Source of the DNA: Rhodocyclales bacterium
GTDB lineage: Bacteria; Pseudomonadota; Gammaproteobacteria; Burkholderiales; Rhodocyclaceae
DNA: 64,000 bases
NCBI GenBank assembly: GCA_026399435.1
Contig: JAPLQX010000035.1
Coordinates: 1-64,000, forward strand
Reading direction: 5' to 3'
Part shown: positions 25,430 to 33,002 of the stretch, piece after piece
Layout: each line of letters opens with the position of its first letter
Numbering within the stretch: position 1 is the stretch's first letter
The notes under the pieces: model-generated
Told to the model about the DNA's origin: nothing
Databases searched by the model: none
Seen by the model: only the letters and a program-made list of their open reading frames with translations
Made by a program: the position numbers and the translations under genes

Positions 25430-27118
25430 TCAGGCGTTGCAGGTGGCGCGGGCGACCGCGGCCTTGACCTTTTTTGCATCGAGGTTGCGCCAGCGCGCGG
25501 CGACATGCTGGTCGGGACGCAGCAGATAAACCGTGCCGTGCTTCGCGTCATAACGCTGCGCGGCGATGCCGCGTGGATCTTCGAGACCCGGAATGCCGCC
25601 AACGACCGTTCCCGGCTTGCGCGAAATCACCAGGGGCTGCACCGCAATATTGTCGAAGGACAGAGCGGACAAGGTCGCGACGGTCGCGACATCCAGCGCA
25701 GCGGGATCATCGGCGAAGTAGAGCGCGAAGAAGCAGTTGCCGACCTTGTTCAGCAGCCAGCCCGGATCGCCATTCTCCAGCACCGGCGCGTCATCCATCG
25801 GCGCCCCCGGTACCATGCGTCCGGCAAACGTGTCCGGCGCAGAATCGGGCGTGTTGAGGCTCGACGTGATGAGGAAGGCCGGCACCGAAAGGCGCCCGGA
25901 ATTGACCAGAGCGCGGCCGAAGGCATGGTCCTTGGCGAGGCTCAGCACGGCATTGCGGAAGGTCCTGCTGACCTTGCTCTTGGGCGTGATGAAATCGGTC
26001 GAACGCGTCGAATTCACGAGGTTCTCGGCGGCGGCGAAGACACGCTCCTCGGAGTAGCTGTCGAGCAAAACCGCGGGCGCCTTGCCATCCATGACCAGCT
26101 TGAGCTTCCAGCCCAGATTGTCCGCGTCCTGCAGGCCCGAGTTGGCGCCGCGCGCGCCGAAAGGCGACACCTGATGCGCGGCATCGCCGACGAACAGCAC
26201 GCGGCCATGGTTGAAACTGCCCATGCGACGACACTGGAAGGTGTAGACGCTGACCCATTCCAGTTCGAATTCCCGCGCAGTTCCGTCAAATGCGCCGAGC
26301 ATCGCCTTGATCCGTGGCACTACGTTCTCCGGCTTCTTCGCCTCCTCGGGATCGGCGTCCCAGCCCAGTTGGAAGTCGATGCGAAACACGCTGTCAGTCT
26401 GCTTATGCAATAGCACCGACTGCCCCGGATGGAACGGCGGATCGAACCAGAACCAGCGTTCGGAGGGAAAATCGGCCTTCATCACCACGTCGGCGATGAG
26501 GAAACGATCCATGAAGACCTTGCCTTCAATGTCGAGGCCCAGCATGCGGCGGATCGGGCTGCGCGCACCATCGGCGGCGATCAGCCAATCGGTTTCGACG
26601 GTATAGCAACCGTCCTCGGTTTCCACCTTGAGCGTGACGGTCTTGCCGGTCTGCGCCACCGAGACTACCTTGTTCTTCCAGCGCAGATCGATGTTCGGCC
26701 GCGAGGCAGCGCGCGCCGCGAGGTACTCCTCGAGGTAGTACTGCTGAAGATTCACCATGCCCGGCCGGTGATGGTCGGGTTCCGGCACCAGATTGAAGTT
26801 GTACACCTCCTGCTCGCGGAAGAAGGTGCGCCCGACATTCCACGACACGCCCTTGCTGCAGACCGCCTCGCCGACACCGTAGCGATCGAGGATTTCCAGC
26901 GCGCGCTTGGCGTAGCACACGCCGCGCGAACCGATGGAGACCGTATCGTCTTCATCCAGCAACAACACCGGAATGTCATGCAGTTGCAGGTCGAGCGCGG
27001 CGCCGAGACCCACGGGCCCTGCGCCGACCACCACCACGGGCACTTTCAGCGTCTTGCCGCTGGCGATTTCCGGCGGCGTCCGGTATTCGAATTTCGGGTA
27101 GGTGTAAGTCGTCAGCAT
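25430..27118 (-). CDS. FAD-dependent aromatic-ring monooxygenase (phenol hydroxylase/MhpA-like)
   Basis: 562 aa, class A flavoprotein hydroxylase. FAD-binding GxGxxG in VVVGAGPVGLGAALDLQL; DG-type motif WLIAADGARSPIRRMLG; second FAD motif GRVLFVGDAAHQVSPFGARG. The C-terminal ~150 residues (LLNKVGNCFFALYFADD onward) form the thioredoxin-like domain of the PheA/TfdB/MhpA group. Expected to hydroxylate a phenolic ring with NAD(P)H and O2. Neighbours suggest the product goes to ring cleavage and an FAH hydrolase. The exact substrate cannot be assigned. Confidence 0.9.
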   Translation of the reverse strand: MLTTYTYPKFEYRTPPEIASGKTLKVPVVVVGAGPVGLGAALDLQLHDIPVLLLDEDDTVSIGSRGVCYAKRALEILDRYGVGEAVCSKGVSWNVGRTFFREQEVYNFNLVPEPDHHRPGMVNLQQYYLEEYLAARAASRPNIDLRWKNKVVSVAQTGKTVTLKVETEDGCYTVETDWLIAADGARSPIRRMLGLDIEGKVFMDRFLIADVVMKADFPSERWFWFDPPFHPGQSVLLHKQTDSVFRIDFQLGWDADPEEAKKPENVVPRIKAMLGAFDGTAREFELEWVSVYTFQCRRMGSFNHGRVLFVGDAAHQVSPFGARGANSGLQDADNLGWKLKLVMDGKAPAVLLDSYSEERVFAAAENLVNSTRSTDFITPKSKVSRTFRNAVLSLAKDHAFGRALVNSGRLSVPAFLITSSLNTPDSAPDTFAGRMVPGAPMDDAPVLENGDPGWLLNKVGNCFFALYFADDPAALDVATVATLSALSFDNIAVQPLVISRKPGTVVGGIPGLEDPRGIAAQRYDAKHGTVYLLRPDQHVAARWRNLDAKKVKAAVARATCNA

Positions 27119-27151
27119 CGATGTGCCTTCGCGTATGGATCGACGGCAGCG

Positions 27152-28117
27152 TCACACCGCCTGCAGCGCATGCCACATTTCCTGATCGCGCTGCGCGGTC
27201 CAGATGCGCGGATCGCGGATTCCGGAAGCCTCGTCGTGCGCCCTCGTCACATCGAAGGGCAGGCAATGCTCGTAGATGAACACACTGGCGAATTTCGGAT
27301 CCATGTTCTTGCGCGTGTGCGCCATGCAGGCGGCGAGATCCATACCCTGGGCCACGGCTTCCTGCGCGCTGCGGTAGAGCGTGGAGACGAAGTCGCGCGT
27401 GTAGGCCAGGCCTTGCTGCACACGCTCCGGGTTCATCAGGGCGGGCCCGCGGCCGGGAATCATCTTCTCGGGTTTCAGGGCGGCCAGTGCGTCGAGCGTC
27501 GCCGGCCAGTCGGCCAGATAGGCGTCGCCCGTGTAGCAGGCGGCGTCCGCCTCGACCAGATCGCCGGAGAACAGGATCTTCTGCTGCGGCAGCCAGACCA
27601 CCGTGTCGCCCTTGGTGTGGCCGCGACCGAGATGCATGATCCTGACTTCGAAATCGCCCATCCACAGCGTCAGCTCCTTGTCGAAAACCACGGTCGGCCA
27701 GGTCAGGCCGGGCACGCTTTCGACGGCGTTGAACAATCGCGGAAAACGCCCAATCTCGGAATCCATGTCCTGCTGACCGCGCTCGACAATCAGTTCGCGC
27801 GTCTGCTTCGAGGCGATGATGTCCTGCAAACCTTCCTTCTTGTAGCCCGAGGCGCCCAGCACGCGCACCGCGTGGTAATGGGTCAGCGTCACGTACTTGA
27901 TCGGTTTGTCGGTGACCTGGCGCACGTAGCGGATCACATCCTGCGCCATGACGGGGGTCGCGGTGGCATCGATGATCATCACCGCGTCCTTGCCGATGAT
28001 CACGCCCGTGTTGGGATCACCCTCCGCGGTATAGGCATAGGCGTTGTCCGACAGTTTGTTGAAGCTGACCTTCTTCTCTTCGAGGTCGGCGTGCGAGGCA
28101 AACTTTTTCTCACTCAT
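27152..28117 (-). CDS. MBL-fold hydrolase with variant metal motif
   Basis: 321 aa. The metallo-beta-lactamase fold is clear (GVIIGKDAVMIIDATATP, GRGHTKGDTVVWLP, ILFSGDLVE). The canonical H-x-H-x-D-H motif is changed to THYHAVRVLGA: the first two histidines remain, but the Asp and the third His are missing, so at most one full metal site is expected. The family recurs in aromatic-degradation operons as I remember it; the reaction is unknown. First gene of the operon, downstream of a good promoter; the monooxygenase start lies 33 bases after its stop. Confidence 0.82.
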   Translation of the reverse strand: MSEKKFASHADLEEKKVSFNKLSDNAYAYTAEGDPNTGVIIGKDAVMIIDATATPVMAQDVIRYVRQVTDKPIKYVTLTHYHAVRVLGASGYKKEGLQDIIASKQTRELIVERGQQDMDSEIGRFPRLFNAVESVPGLTWPTVVFDKELTLWMGDFEVRIMHLGRGHTKGDTVVWLPQQKILFSGDLVEADAACYTGDAYLADWPATLDALAALKPEKMIPGRGPALMNPERVQQGLAYTRDFVSTLYRSAQEAVAQGMDLAACMAHTRKNMDPKFASVFIYEHCLPFDVTRAHDEASGIRDPRIWTAQRDQEMWHALQAV

Positions 28118-28152
28118 GGGGACTCCTTGGCGGTGATCGACAATTTACTTTT

Positions 28153-28201
28153 TCGTAATGCGATTGCTCTTATCGTAATATAAAACACCTTTAGATGTCA
28201 A
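28153..28201 (-). promoter_or_regulatory. Promoter and candidate operator of the aromatic-catabolic operon
   Basis: On the minus strand a perfect -35 TTGACA (28196-28201), an 18-base spacer and -10 TACGAT (28172-28177). Two direct repeats of TCGTAAT (plus-strand reading, 28153-28159 and 28173-28179) are spaced exactly 20 bases, two helical turns. One overlaps the -10 and the other lies just past the expected transcription start. Between them is an inverted repeat CGAT-N7-ATCG (28161-28175). This looks like a repressor site for an IclR-, MarR- or GntR-type regulator not encoded here. Confidence 0.6.
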
Positions 28202-28231
28202 ATATAGCCGGCCGGCCAACCCTTGCAGCAC

Positions 28232-29395
28232 TCAGGGATCGATTGGCGAATAGACAGGGGCAGGCGCCTGGCTTGCACTGCGCAGGACACCCGCCGCCTG
28301 GCGATAGGCTTGCAGCGCCTCCTTGCGGCGGCCGGCCGCTTCAAGCTCGCGGGCGCGGCGCAACCAGTCGTCGACCATGTCCGGAGGTACGACGCCTGAA
28401 GCGTTCGCTGTCCCGCCAGCGCCAGCGCGGTGCGTCCCTTCGGGAACTTTTGAGGGATCGGCCCCGGCCGCCGGCGTGGCGTAATTCAGCGCGGCCGTCT
28501 GCGCGCCGGGCTTGCCGCGCCGCGCGGTAATCACCATCCCGGTTGCGGCGCGAGTCGCCGAACTCGCTTTGCTCGAGGCCGCGTCCGCCTGGCGAATCGC
28601 GGCGAGCGCCGCACGATAGACCTTGAGCGCCTCATCGCGACGCCCCGCCGCCTCCATCCTGCGTGCCTGTGCCAGCAGCAGGTCGGCGCGATCCGGCACC
28701 GGCTGCGAGCGCTGCGGTCGTCCCCAGGAGGCGACCGGCCGCGCAGCAGCTGCAGCAAAACTCTCATGACCGGCGATTTCCCGGGCGATTTGCAGGTTGT
28801 TGTAGCGCATCGCCCAGCGCAGCGCGTCGTCTCCCTGCTCATTGACGATATCGCGCCGGGCTCCCCCCGCCAGCAAGGCCTTGGCAATCGCTTCCTTGCC
28901 TTCGCGTGCCGCCATCATCAGCGGCGTGGAGCCGTTGGTGGACAGCGCATTGATGTCGGCGCCGCGCTCGAGCAGGTAGGCCAGCACCTCCGCGTGCCCG
29001 GCGAAGGCAGCGTAGTGCAAGGCCCCCCATTCCCTGCCTGCGCGATTCAAACGCGCGCCATGTTCCACCAGCCATCGCACCGCTTCCAGCCGGCCCTTCC
29101 ACGCCGCCTGCAGCAGTGCCTGTTCGCCATGCGAATTGGTCTTGTTGATGTCGGCGCCGCGCGAGACAAACAGTTCCATCATCGGAACGTTGCCTTCCCA
29201 GGCGCCGATCATGAGCCCTGTGCCGATCAGCCTGCCTTCGAAATCCGGGGCGAGGCCAGCGTCCAGCCACTCGCGAGCCTGGGCCAGATCGCCACGCTCG
29301 ATGGCAACCGAAAAACTCGTTGGATCGGGCAGGCTCGCTGCTCGTGCAGGCGTGAGCGCTGTCATCAACACCAGCAAGATGGAAAGAATCTTCAT
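28232..29395 (-). CDS. Secreted ankyrin-repeat protein
   Basis: 387 aa. Signal peptide (ILSILLVLMTALTPARA, cleavage after A-R-A). Five to six ankyrin repeats cover about 25-205, with typical N-x-x-G-x-T/A-x-L-x-x-A starts such as NSHGEQALLQAAWKGR and STNGSTPLMMAAREGK. The rest is Ala-rich with two similar helical pieces, LLLAQARRMEAAGRRDEALK and DDWLRRARELEAAGRRKEAL, which look like a duplicated TPR-like hairpin. Predicted periplasmic protein-binding scaffold; partner unknown. Divergent from the TonB gene with 52 bases between starts. Confidence 0.85.
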   Translation of the reverse strand: MKILSILLVLMTALTPARAASLPDPTSFSVAIERGDLAQAREWLDAGLAPDFEGRLIGTGLMIGAWEGNVPMMELFVSRGADINKTNSHGEQALLQAAWKGRLEAVRWLVEHGARLNRAGREWGALHYAAFAGHAEVLAYLLERGADINALSTNGSTPLMMAAREGKEAIAKALLAGGARRDIVNEQGDDALRWAMRYNNLQIAREIAGHESFAAAAARPVASWGRPQRSQPVPDRADLLLAQARRMEAAGRRDEALKVYRAALAAIRQADAASSKASSATRAATGMVITARRGKPGAQTAALNYATPAAGADPSKVPEGTHRAGAGGTANASGVVPPDMVDDWLRRARELEAAGRRKEALQAYRQAAGVLRSASQAPAPVYSPIDP

Positions 29396-29402
29396 GGCAA
29401 CC

Positions 29403-29440
29403 AGTATAGAGAATCGGAACGAGAATCAAACCCCTAGAAT
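29403..29440. promoter_or_regulatory. Back-to-back -10 elements, possible leaderless promoters
   Basis: For the ankyrin gene (minus), -10 TATACT (29403-29408) and -35 TTGATT (29424-29429, 15-base spacer); the -10 ends 7 bases before the ATG. For the TonB gene (plus), -10 TAGAAT (29435-29440) also ends 7 bases before its ATG. With transcription starting 6-7 bases after a -10, both mRNAs would begin at or near the start codon. Neither gene shows a Shine-Dalgarno sequence. Confidence 0.4.
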
Positions 29441-29447
29441 TGTTCCA

Positions 29448-29936
29448 ATGCCGCTATACCTTGCCCTGCTGCTGAGCTTCGCCCTGCACACCGCCCTGAT
29501 CGTCGCGCCGAACTGGCTGGCAGTACAGCAACGCCCCGCGCCCGCTGCAAGCATCGAAGCCCGGTTGACTCGGCCTGCCGCACCGACTTCAATGGCGGAG
29601 GCCGTCAGCACCGAAGCCGTCAGCGCCGGCACCGCCATTCCTGCACCCCTTGCCGCCCCGCCACGCACATTGCAGGGCCGCGCCCTTAGCCGCGCACAAG
29701 CTGCGCTCTCGGCACACCTGTTCTATCCCCCGGAAGCCATTGCGCTGGGCCTCGAAGGCGAAGTGGTCCTGCTGCTGATTCTCAGCGACAGCGGTCAGGT
29801 GGTTTCCGCGTCAGTCGCCCGCAGTTCGGGACACGCCCTGCTCGACCAGGCGGCGCTCGAGGCCGCGCAGCGCATCGGCACCCTGCCCGGCAACCCTCGT
29901 CAAACGCTGTTTCCCGTCAGTTTCCGCTTGCGCTGA
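29448..29936 (+). CDS. Short TonB-family energy transducer
   Basis: 162 aa from the ATG at 29448 (MPLYLALLLSFALHTALIVAP); the open frame extends upstream, but that part overlaps the divergent ankyrin gene. One N-terminal membrane helix with the S-x-x-x-H motif (SFALHTAL) is typical of TonB. An Ala/Pro linker follows, then a C-terminal TonB domain: YPPEAIALGLEGEVVLLLIL, SGHALLDQAALEAAQRIG. Couples inner-membrane proton-motive force to outer-membrane receptors. No exbB/exbD or receptor gene is nearby, so the partner is unknown. Confidence 0.88.
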   Translation: MPLYLALLLSFALHTALIVAPNWLAVQQRPAPAASIEARLTRPAAPTSMAEAVSTEAVSAGTAIPAPLAAPPRTLQGRALSRAQAALSAHLFYPPEAIALGLEGEVVLLLILSDSGQVVSASVARSSGHALLDQAALEAAQRIGTLPGNPRQTLFPVSFRLR

Positions 29937-29939
29937 CTG

Positions 29940-29987
29940 GAGCCTGTCTCGCGGAATCACGTGCGCGTGATTCCGCGAGACAGGCTC
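29940..29987. terminator. Perfect 22-bp inverted repeat between convergent genes
   Basis: Left arm 29940-29961 and right arm 29966-29987 are exact reverse complements around a 4-base loop (TGCG). The hairpin fills nearly the whole 51-base gap between the TonB stop and the Nif3 stop. It has no T-run, so it may stop polymerase by stem strength alone, block convergent transcripts, or be a remnant of a palindromic element. Confidence 0.7.
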
Positions 29988-30752
29988 TTATGCCGGATTA
30001 TCGATATCGACAAACTCGACATCGATGCCGAAACTCTCCGCCAGATGGACTCCCAGCGCCTCCACACCATAGCGCTCGGTGGCATGGTGGCCCGCAGCGA
30101 TGAAGGCCATCCCGGTTTCGCGCGCCAGATGCACGGTCTGCTCCGAAATCTCGCCCGAGATGAAGACGTCGGCACCGGTAGCCAGTGCGGCTTCGAAGTA
30201 GTCCTGCGCGCCACCGCTGCACCAGGCGATGCGCGCCACCTTGCGCGCCGGATCGCCAATCAGCATGGGCACGCGACCGAGAACCTGCCCCATCTGCTGC
30301 GCCAATTTACCGGCAAGAGTCGGCGCCGGGGGCAAGCCGACGAAGCCGATGTCCTGCTCGCCAAACCGGCCGCCGATTTCCCAGCCGAAACGCAGCGCGA
30401 GTTGCGCATTGTTTCCCAGGGTGGGATGCGCATCCAGCGGCAAATGGTAGGCAAACAGGTTGATGTCATGCGCCAGCAGGCGCGCCATGCGCTGCCTGCG
30501 AAAACCCGTAACGCGGCCATCCTCGGCTTTCCAGAACCAGCCGTGATGCACCAGCATGGCGTCCGCCTGACGCTCGATGGCCACCTCGATCAGCGCCTGG
30601 CTGGCGGTGACTCCGCAGACGATGCGCTGCACGTGCTCGCGGCCTTCCACTTGCAGTCCATTTGGGCAATAATCCCGGAAGCGCGCGGCTTCCAGCAGTG
30701 AGTCCAGATAGGCGCGAAGATTCTCCCGTAAAACTGCATCCCCCAGCATCAT
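29988..30752 (-). CDS. Nif3-like dinuclear metal centre protein
   Basis: 254 aa, YbgI/NIF3 family. N-terminal [26 protein letters not shown]; metal-binding histidines in LVHHGWFWK and, at the C-terminus, [18 protein letters not shown]; conserved [24 protein letters not shown]. The family forms hexameric toroids with a two-metal site; the biological role is debated (GTP cyclohydrolase-like annotation is by homology only). In Betaproteobacteria it is commonly next to degS and tatABC, as here. Starts 25 bases from the divergent protease gene. Confidence 0.92.
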   Translation of the reverse strand: MMLGDAVLRENLRAYLDSLLEAARFRDYCPNGLQVEGREHVQRIVCGVTASQALIEVAIERQADAMLVHHGWFWKAEDGRVTGFRRQRMARLLAHDINLFAYHLPLDAHPTLGNNAQLALRFGWEIGGRFGEQDIGFVGLPPAPTLAGKLAQQMGQVLGRVPMLIGDPARKVARIAWCSGGAQDYFEAALATGADVFISGEISEQTVHLARETGMAFIAAGHHATERYGVEALGVHLAESFGIDVEFVDIDNPA

Positions 30753-30777
30753 TTACGCCCCGACAAAAAATCAAATT

Positions 30778-31941
30778 ATGCGCCGCCTTTGGCTTGTTTT
30801 TGCCCAGACCGTCACCGTTTGCGTTGCCGTCCTGTTCGTCGTCAAGACGCTGAAGCCCGAGTGGCTGACACAACTGCCCGTCACCGGCGGCGTTGTGTCC
30901 GAAGTGGCAACGGTGCTCGAAGCACCCGCCGGCAGCGAGATGCATCGCCCGGGCTCCTATGCTGACGCGGCGAAAAAGGCGGTCCCGGCGGTGGTGCACA
31001 TCTTCACCAGCCAGGAGGTGAAGGGGCCGCGCCATCCGTTCATCAACGATCCCATTTTCCGGCATTTCTTCGGTGACCGCTTCGGCGAGCAGTCGCAGCG
31101 CCGCTCGGGGCTGGGCAGCGGTGTGGTGGTCTCTCCCGAGGGCTACATCCTGACCAACTTCCATGTGATCGACGGCGCCGATGAAATCGAGGTCGCGCAG
31201 GACGACGGCCGCAAATACAAGGCACGCGTGGTCGGTTCGGACCCCGAATCCGATCTGGCGGTGCTGCGCATCCCTGCCGATCACAAGTTGCCGGTGATTG
31301 CCTTCGGCAGCAGCGACACCCTGCGCGTCGGCGATGTGGTGCTGGCCATCGGCAATCCCTTCGGCGTCGGCCAGACGGTCACATCGGGCATCGTCTCGGC
31401 GCTCGGCCGCTCGCATCTGGGCATCAACACCTTCGAGAACTTCATTCAGACCGACGCAGCGATCAACCCGGGCAATTCGGGCGGTGCGCTGGTCGATTCC
31501 AACGGCCATCTGGTGGGCATCAACACGGCAATCTATTCGCAGAGCGGCGGCTCGATGGGCATCGGCTTTGCGATTCCCGTCTCATTGGCTAAAAACGTGA
31601 TGGAGCAAATCGTCAAGACCGGCGGCGTAACGCGCGGCTGGGTCGGCATCGAAGTGCAGGAACTGACGCCGGAACTTGCCGAATCCTTCAAGCTGTCCGG
31701 TACCGAGGGCGCACTGATCGCCGGCGTGATGCGCGGCAGCCCGGCAGACAAGGCCGGCGTCAAGCCCGGGGACGTCCTCACCCAGGTGGCCGGCAAGCGG
31801 GTGAAGGACGCTCAGGTAATGCTGGAGCTGATCGCCGCGCTGGAGCCCGGCAAAACTGCGCGTTTCGACCTCAAGCGCGACGGCCGCGCGCTGCCCATCG
31901 AGGTCACGATCGGCAAACGCCCGATACCGCCGAAGGAATAG
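30778..31941 (+). CDS. DegS/HtrA-like periplasmic serine protease with one PDZ domain
   Basis: 387 aa. N-terminal membrane anchor (LWLVFAQTVTVCVAVLFVV). Trypsin-like domain with the complete triad H129 (LTNFHVID), D159 (ESDLAVL) and S234 (NPGNSGGAL). A single C-terminal PDZ domain (about 285-375) contains GVMRGSPADKAGVKPGDVL. A membrane anchor plus one PDZ is the DegS/AlgW architecture, so a role in regulated intramembrane stress signalling or envelope quality control is likely. Convergent with korB with 5 bases between stops. Confidence 0.92.
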   Translation: MRRLWLVFAQTVTVCVAVLFVVKTLKPEWLTQLPVTGGVVSEVATVLEAPAGSEMHRPGSYADAAKKAVPAVVHIFTSQEVKGPRHPFINDPIFRHFFGDRFGEQSQRRSGLGSGVVVSPEGYILTNFHVIDGADEIEVAQDDGRKYKARVVGSDPESDLAVLRIPADHKLPVIAFGSSDTLRVGDVVLAIGNPFGVGQTVTSGIVSALGRSHLGINTFENFIQTDAAINPGNSGGALVDSNGHLVGINTAIYSQSGGSMGIGFAIPVSLAKNVMEQIVKTGGVTRGWVGIEVQELTPELAESFKLSGTEGALIAGVMRGSPADKAGVKPGDVLTQVAGKRVKDAQVMLELIAALEPGKTARFDLKRDGRALPIEVTIGKRPIPPKE

Positions 31942-31946
31942 CGCGG

Positions 31947-33002
31947 CTACCGGAGCGAGGCGTTGAGCGCGTCGAGCGCCTTGCTGCCGGGACACAGATA
32001 TGCGTCACCAAGCTGGTTGAGCGGCTTCTCCACCGTGTTCAGATGGCGATGCAGGTCCTCTGCGCCGGTATCGACGTAGAGCAGGCCGGTGACGATCTCG
32101 CCCAGCGCATGCCGCTCCTGCAGATGGTTCATGGCGCCGACGCGATCCGACGGATCGTAGTCCTTGTCCAGCTTGCGCAGATGCAGCACCGAGCCGTCAT
32201 GCTGCACGATGCGGCGCAATTCGCCGGGCGCGTATGAGGCACTGATCTGATCGCGCGGCAGGATCACGTCAAGCCGGTTGACGGCATCGTTGTGCTCGCG
32301 CACATAGTCGTAGCTCTTGGTCGAGCCAGCATGGTTGTTGAACGTCACGCAGGGGCTGATGACGTCGATGAAGGCGGGACCGCGGTGACGCAGCGCCCCC
32401 TTGATCAGCGGTATCAGTTGTTCCTTGTCGCCCGAGAAACTGCGGGCGACATAGCTGGCGCCCAATTGCAGCGCAAGGGCGGCCAGATCGATCGGCGTGT
32501 CGCTATTCACCACGCCGCGCTTGCTCTTCGAACCCTTGTCGGCGGTGGCGGAAAACTGTCCCTTGGTCAGGCCATAGACACCGTTGTTTTCGACGATGTA
32601 GGTCATGTTCACGCCGCGCCGCATGGCGTGTGCAAACTGGCCGATGCCGATCGAGGCCGAATCGCCATCGCCCGAGATACCCATGTAGGTCAGGTCGCGG
32701 TTGGCCAGCGCAGCCCCGGTCAGCACCGACGGCATGCGCCCATGCGTGGTATTGAAGCCGTGGGAAGCGCCGAGGAAGTAGTCCGGCGTCTTTGACGAGC
32801 AGCCGATGCCGGAGAGCTTGGCCACCCGGTGCGGCTCGATGTCGAGATCGAAACAGGCCTGCACTATGGCGGCACTGATCGAATCGTGACCGCATCCGGC
32901 GCACAGCGTCGAAATGGCGCCTTCATAGTCGCGCCGGGTATAGCCGAGGGTATTCCGAGGGGCATCGGCCCGCAGCAGTTTGGGTTTGGCGAGATAGGTC
33001 AT
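31947..33002 (-). CDS. korB: 2-oxoglutarate oxidoreductase, thiamine-diphosphate (beta) subunit
   Basis: 351 aa. TPP-binding motif GDGDSASIGIGQFAHA...ENNGVYGLT. Four conserved cysteines fit the Fe-S site of this class: two in TLCAGCGHDS, one in SGIGCSS and one in SPCVTF. Catalyses CoA-dependent oxidative decarboxylation of a 2-oxoacid together with KorA. The gene overlaps korA by 4 bases. By gene order and size it matches the beta subunit of the NADP-linked 2-oxoglutarate oxidoreductase described from Azoarcus/Thauera. Confidence 0.9.
   Translation of the reverse strand: MTYLAKPKLLRADAPRNTLGYTRRDYEGAISTLCAGCGHDSISAAIVQACFDLDIEPHRVAKLSGIGCSSKTPDYFLGASHGFNTTHGRMPSVLTGAALANRDLTYMGISGDGDSASIGIGQFAHAMRRGVNMTYIVENNGVYGLTKGQFSATADKGSKSKRGVVNSDTPIDLAALALQLGASYVARSFSGDKEQLIPLIKGALRHRGPAFIDVISPCVTFNNHAGSTKSYDYVREHNDAVNRLDVILPRDQISASYAPGELRRIVQHDGSVLHLRKLDKDYDPSDRVGAMNHLQERHALGEIVTGLLYVDTGAEDLHRHLNTVEKPLNQLGDAYLCPGSKALDALNASLR

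Noticed and set aside
26429-28183. 584-codon open frame on the plus strand
   Set aside because: Antisense to the monooxygenase and MBL genes and rich in His/Arg/Gln; no recognisable protein.
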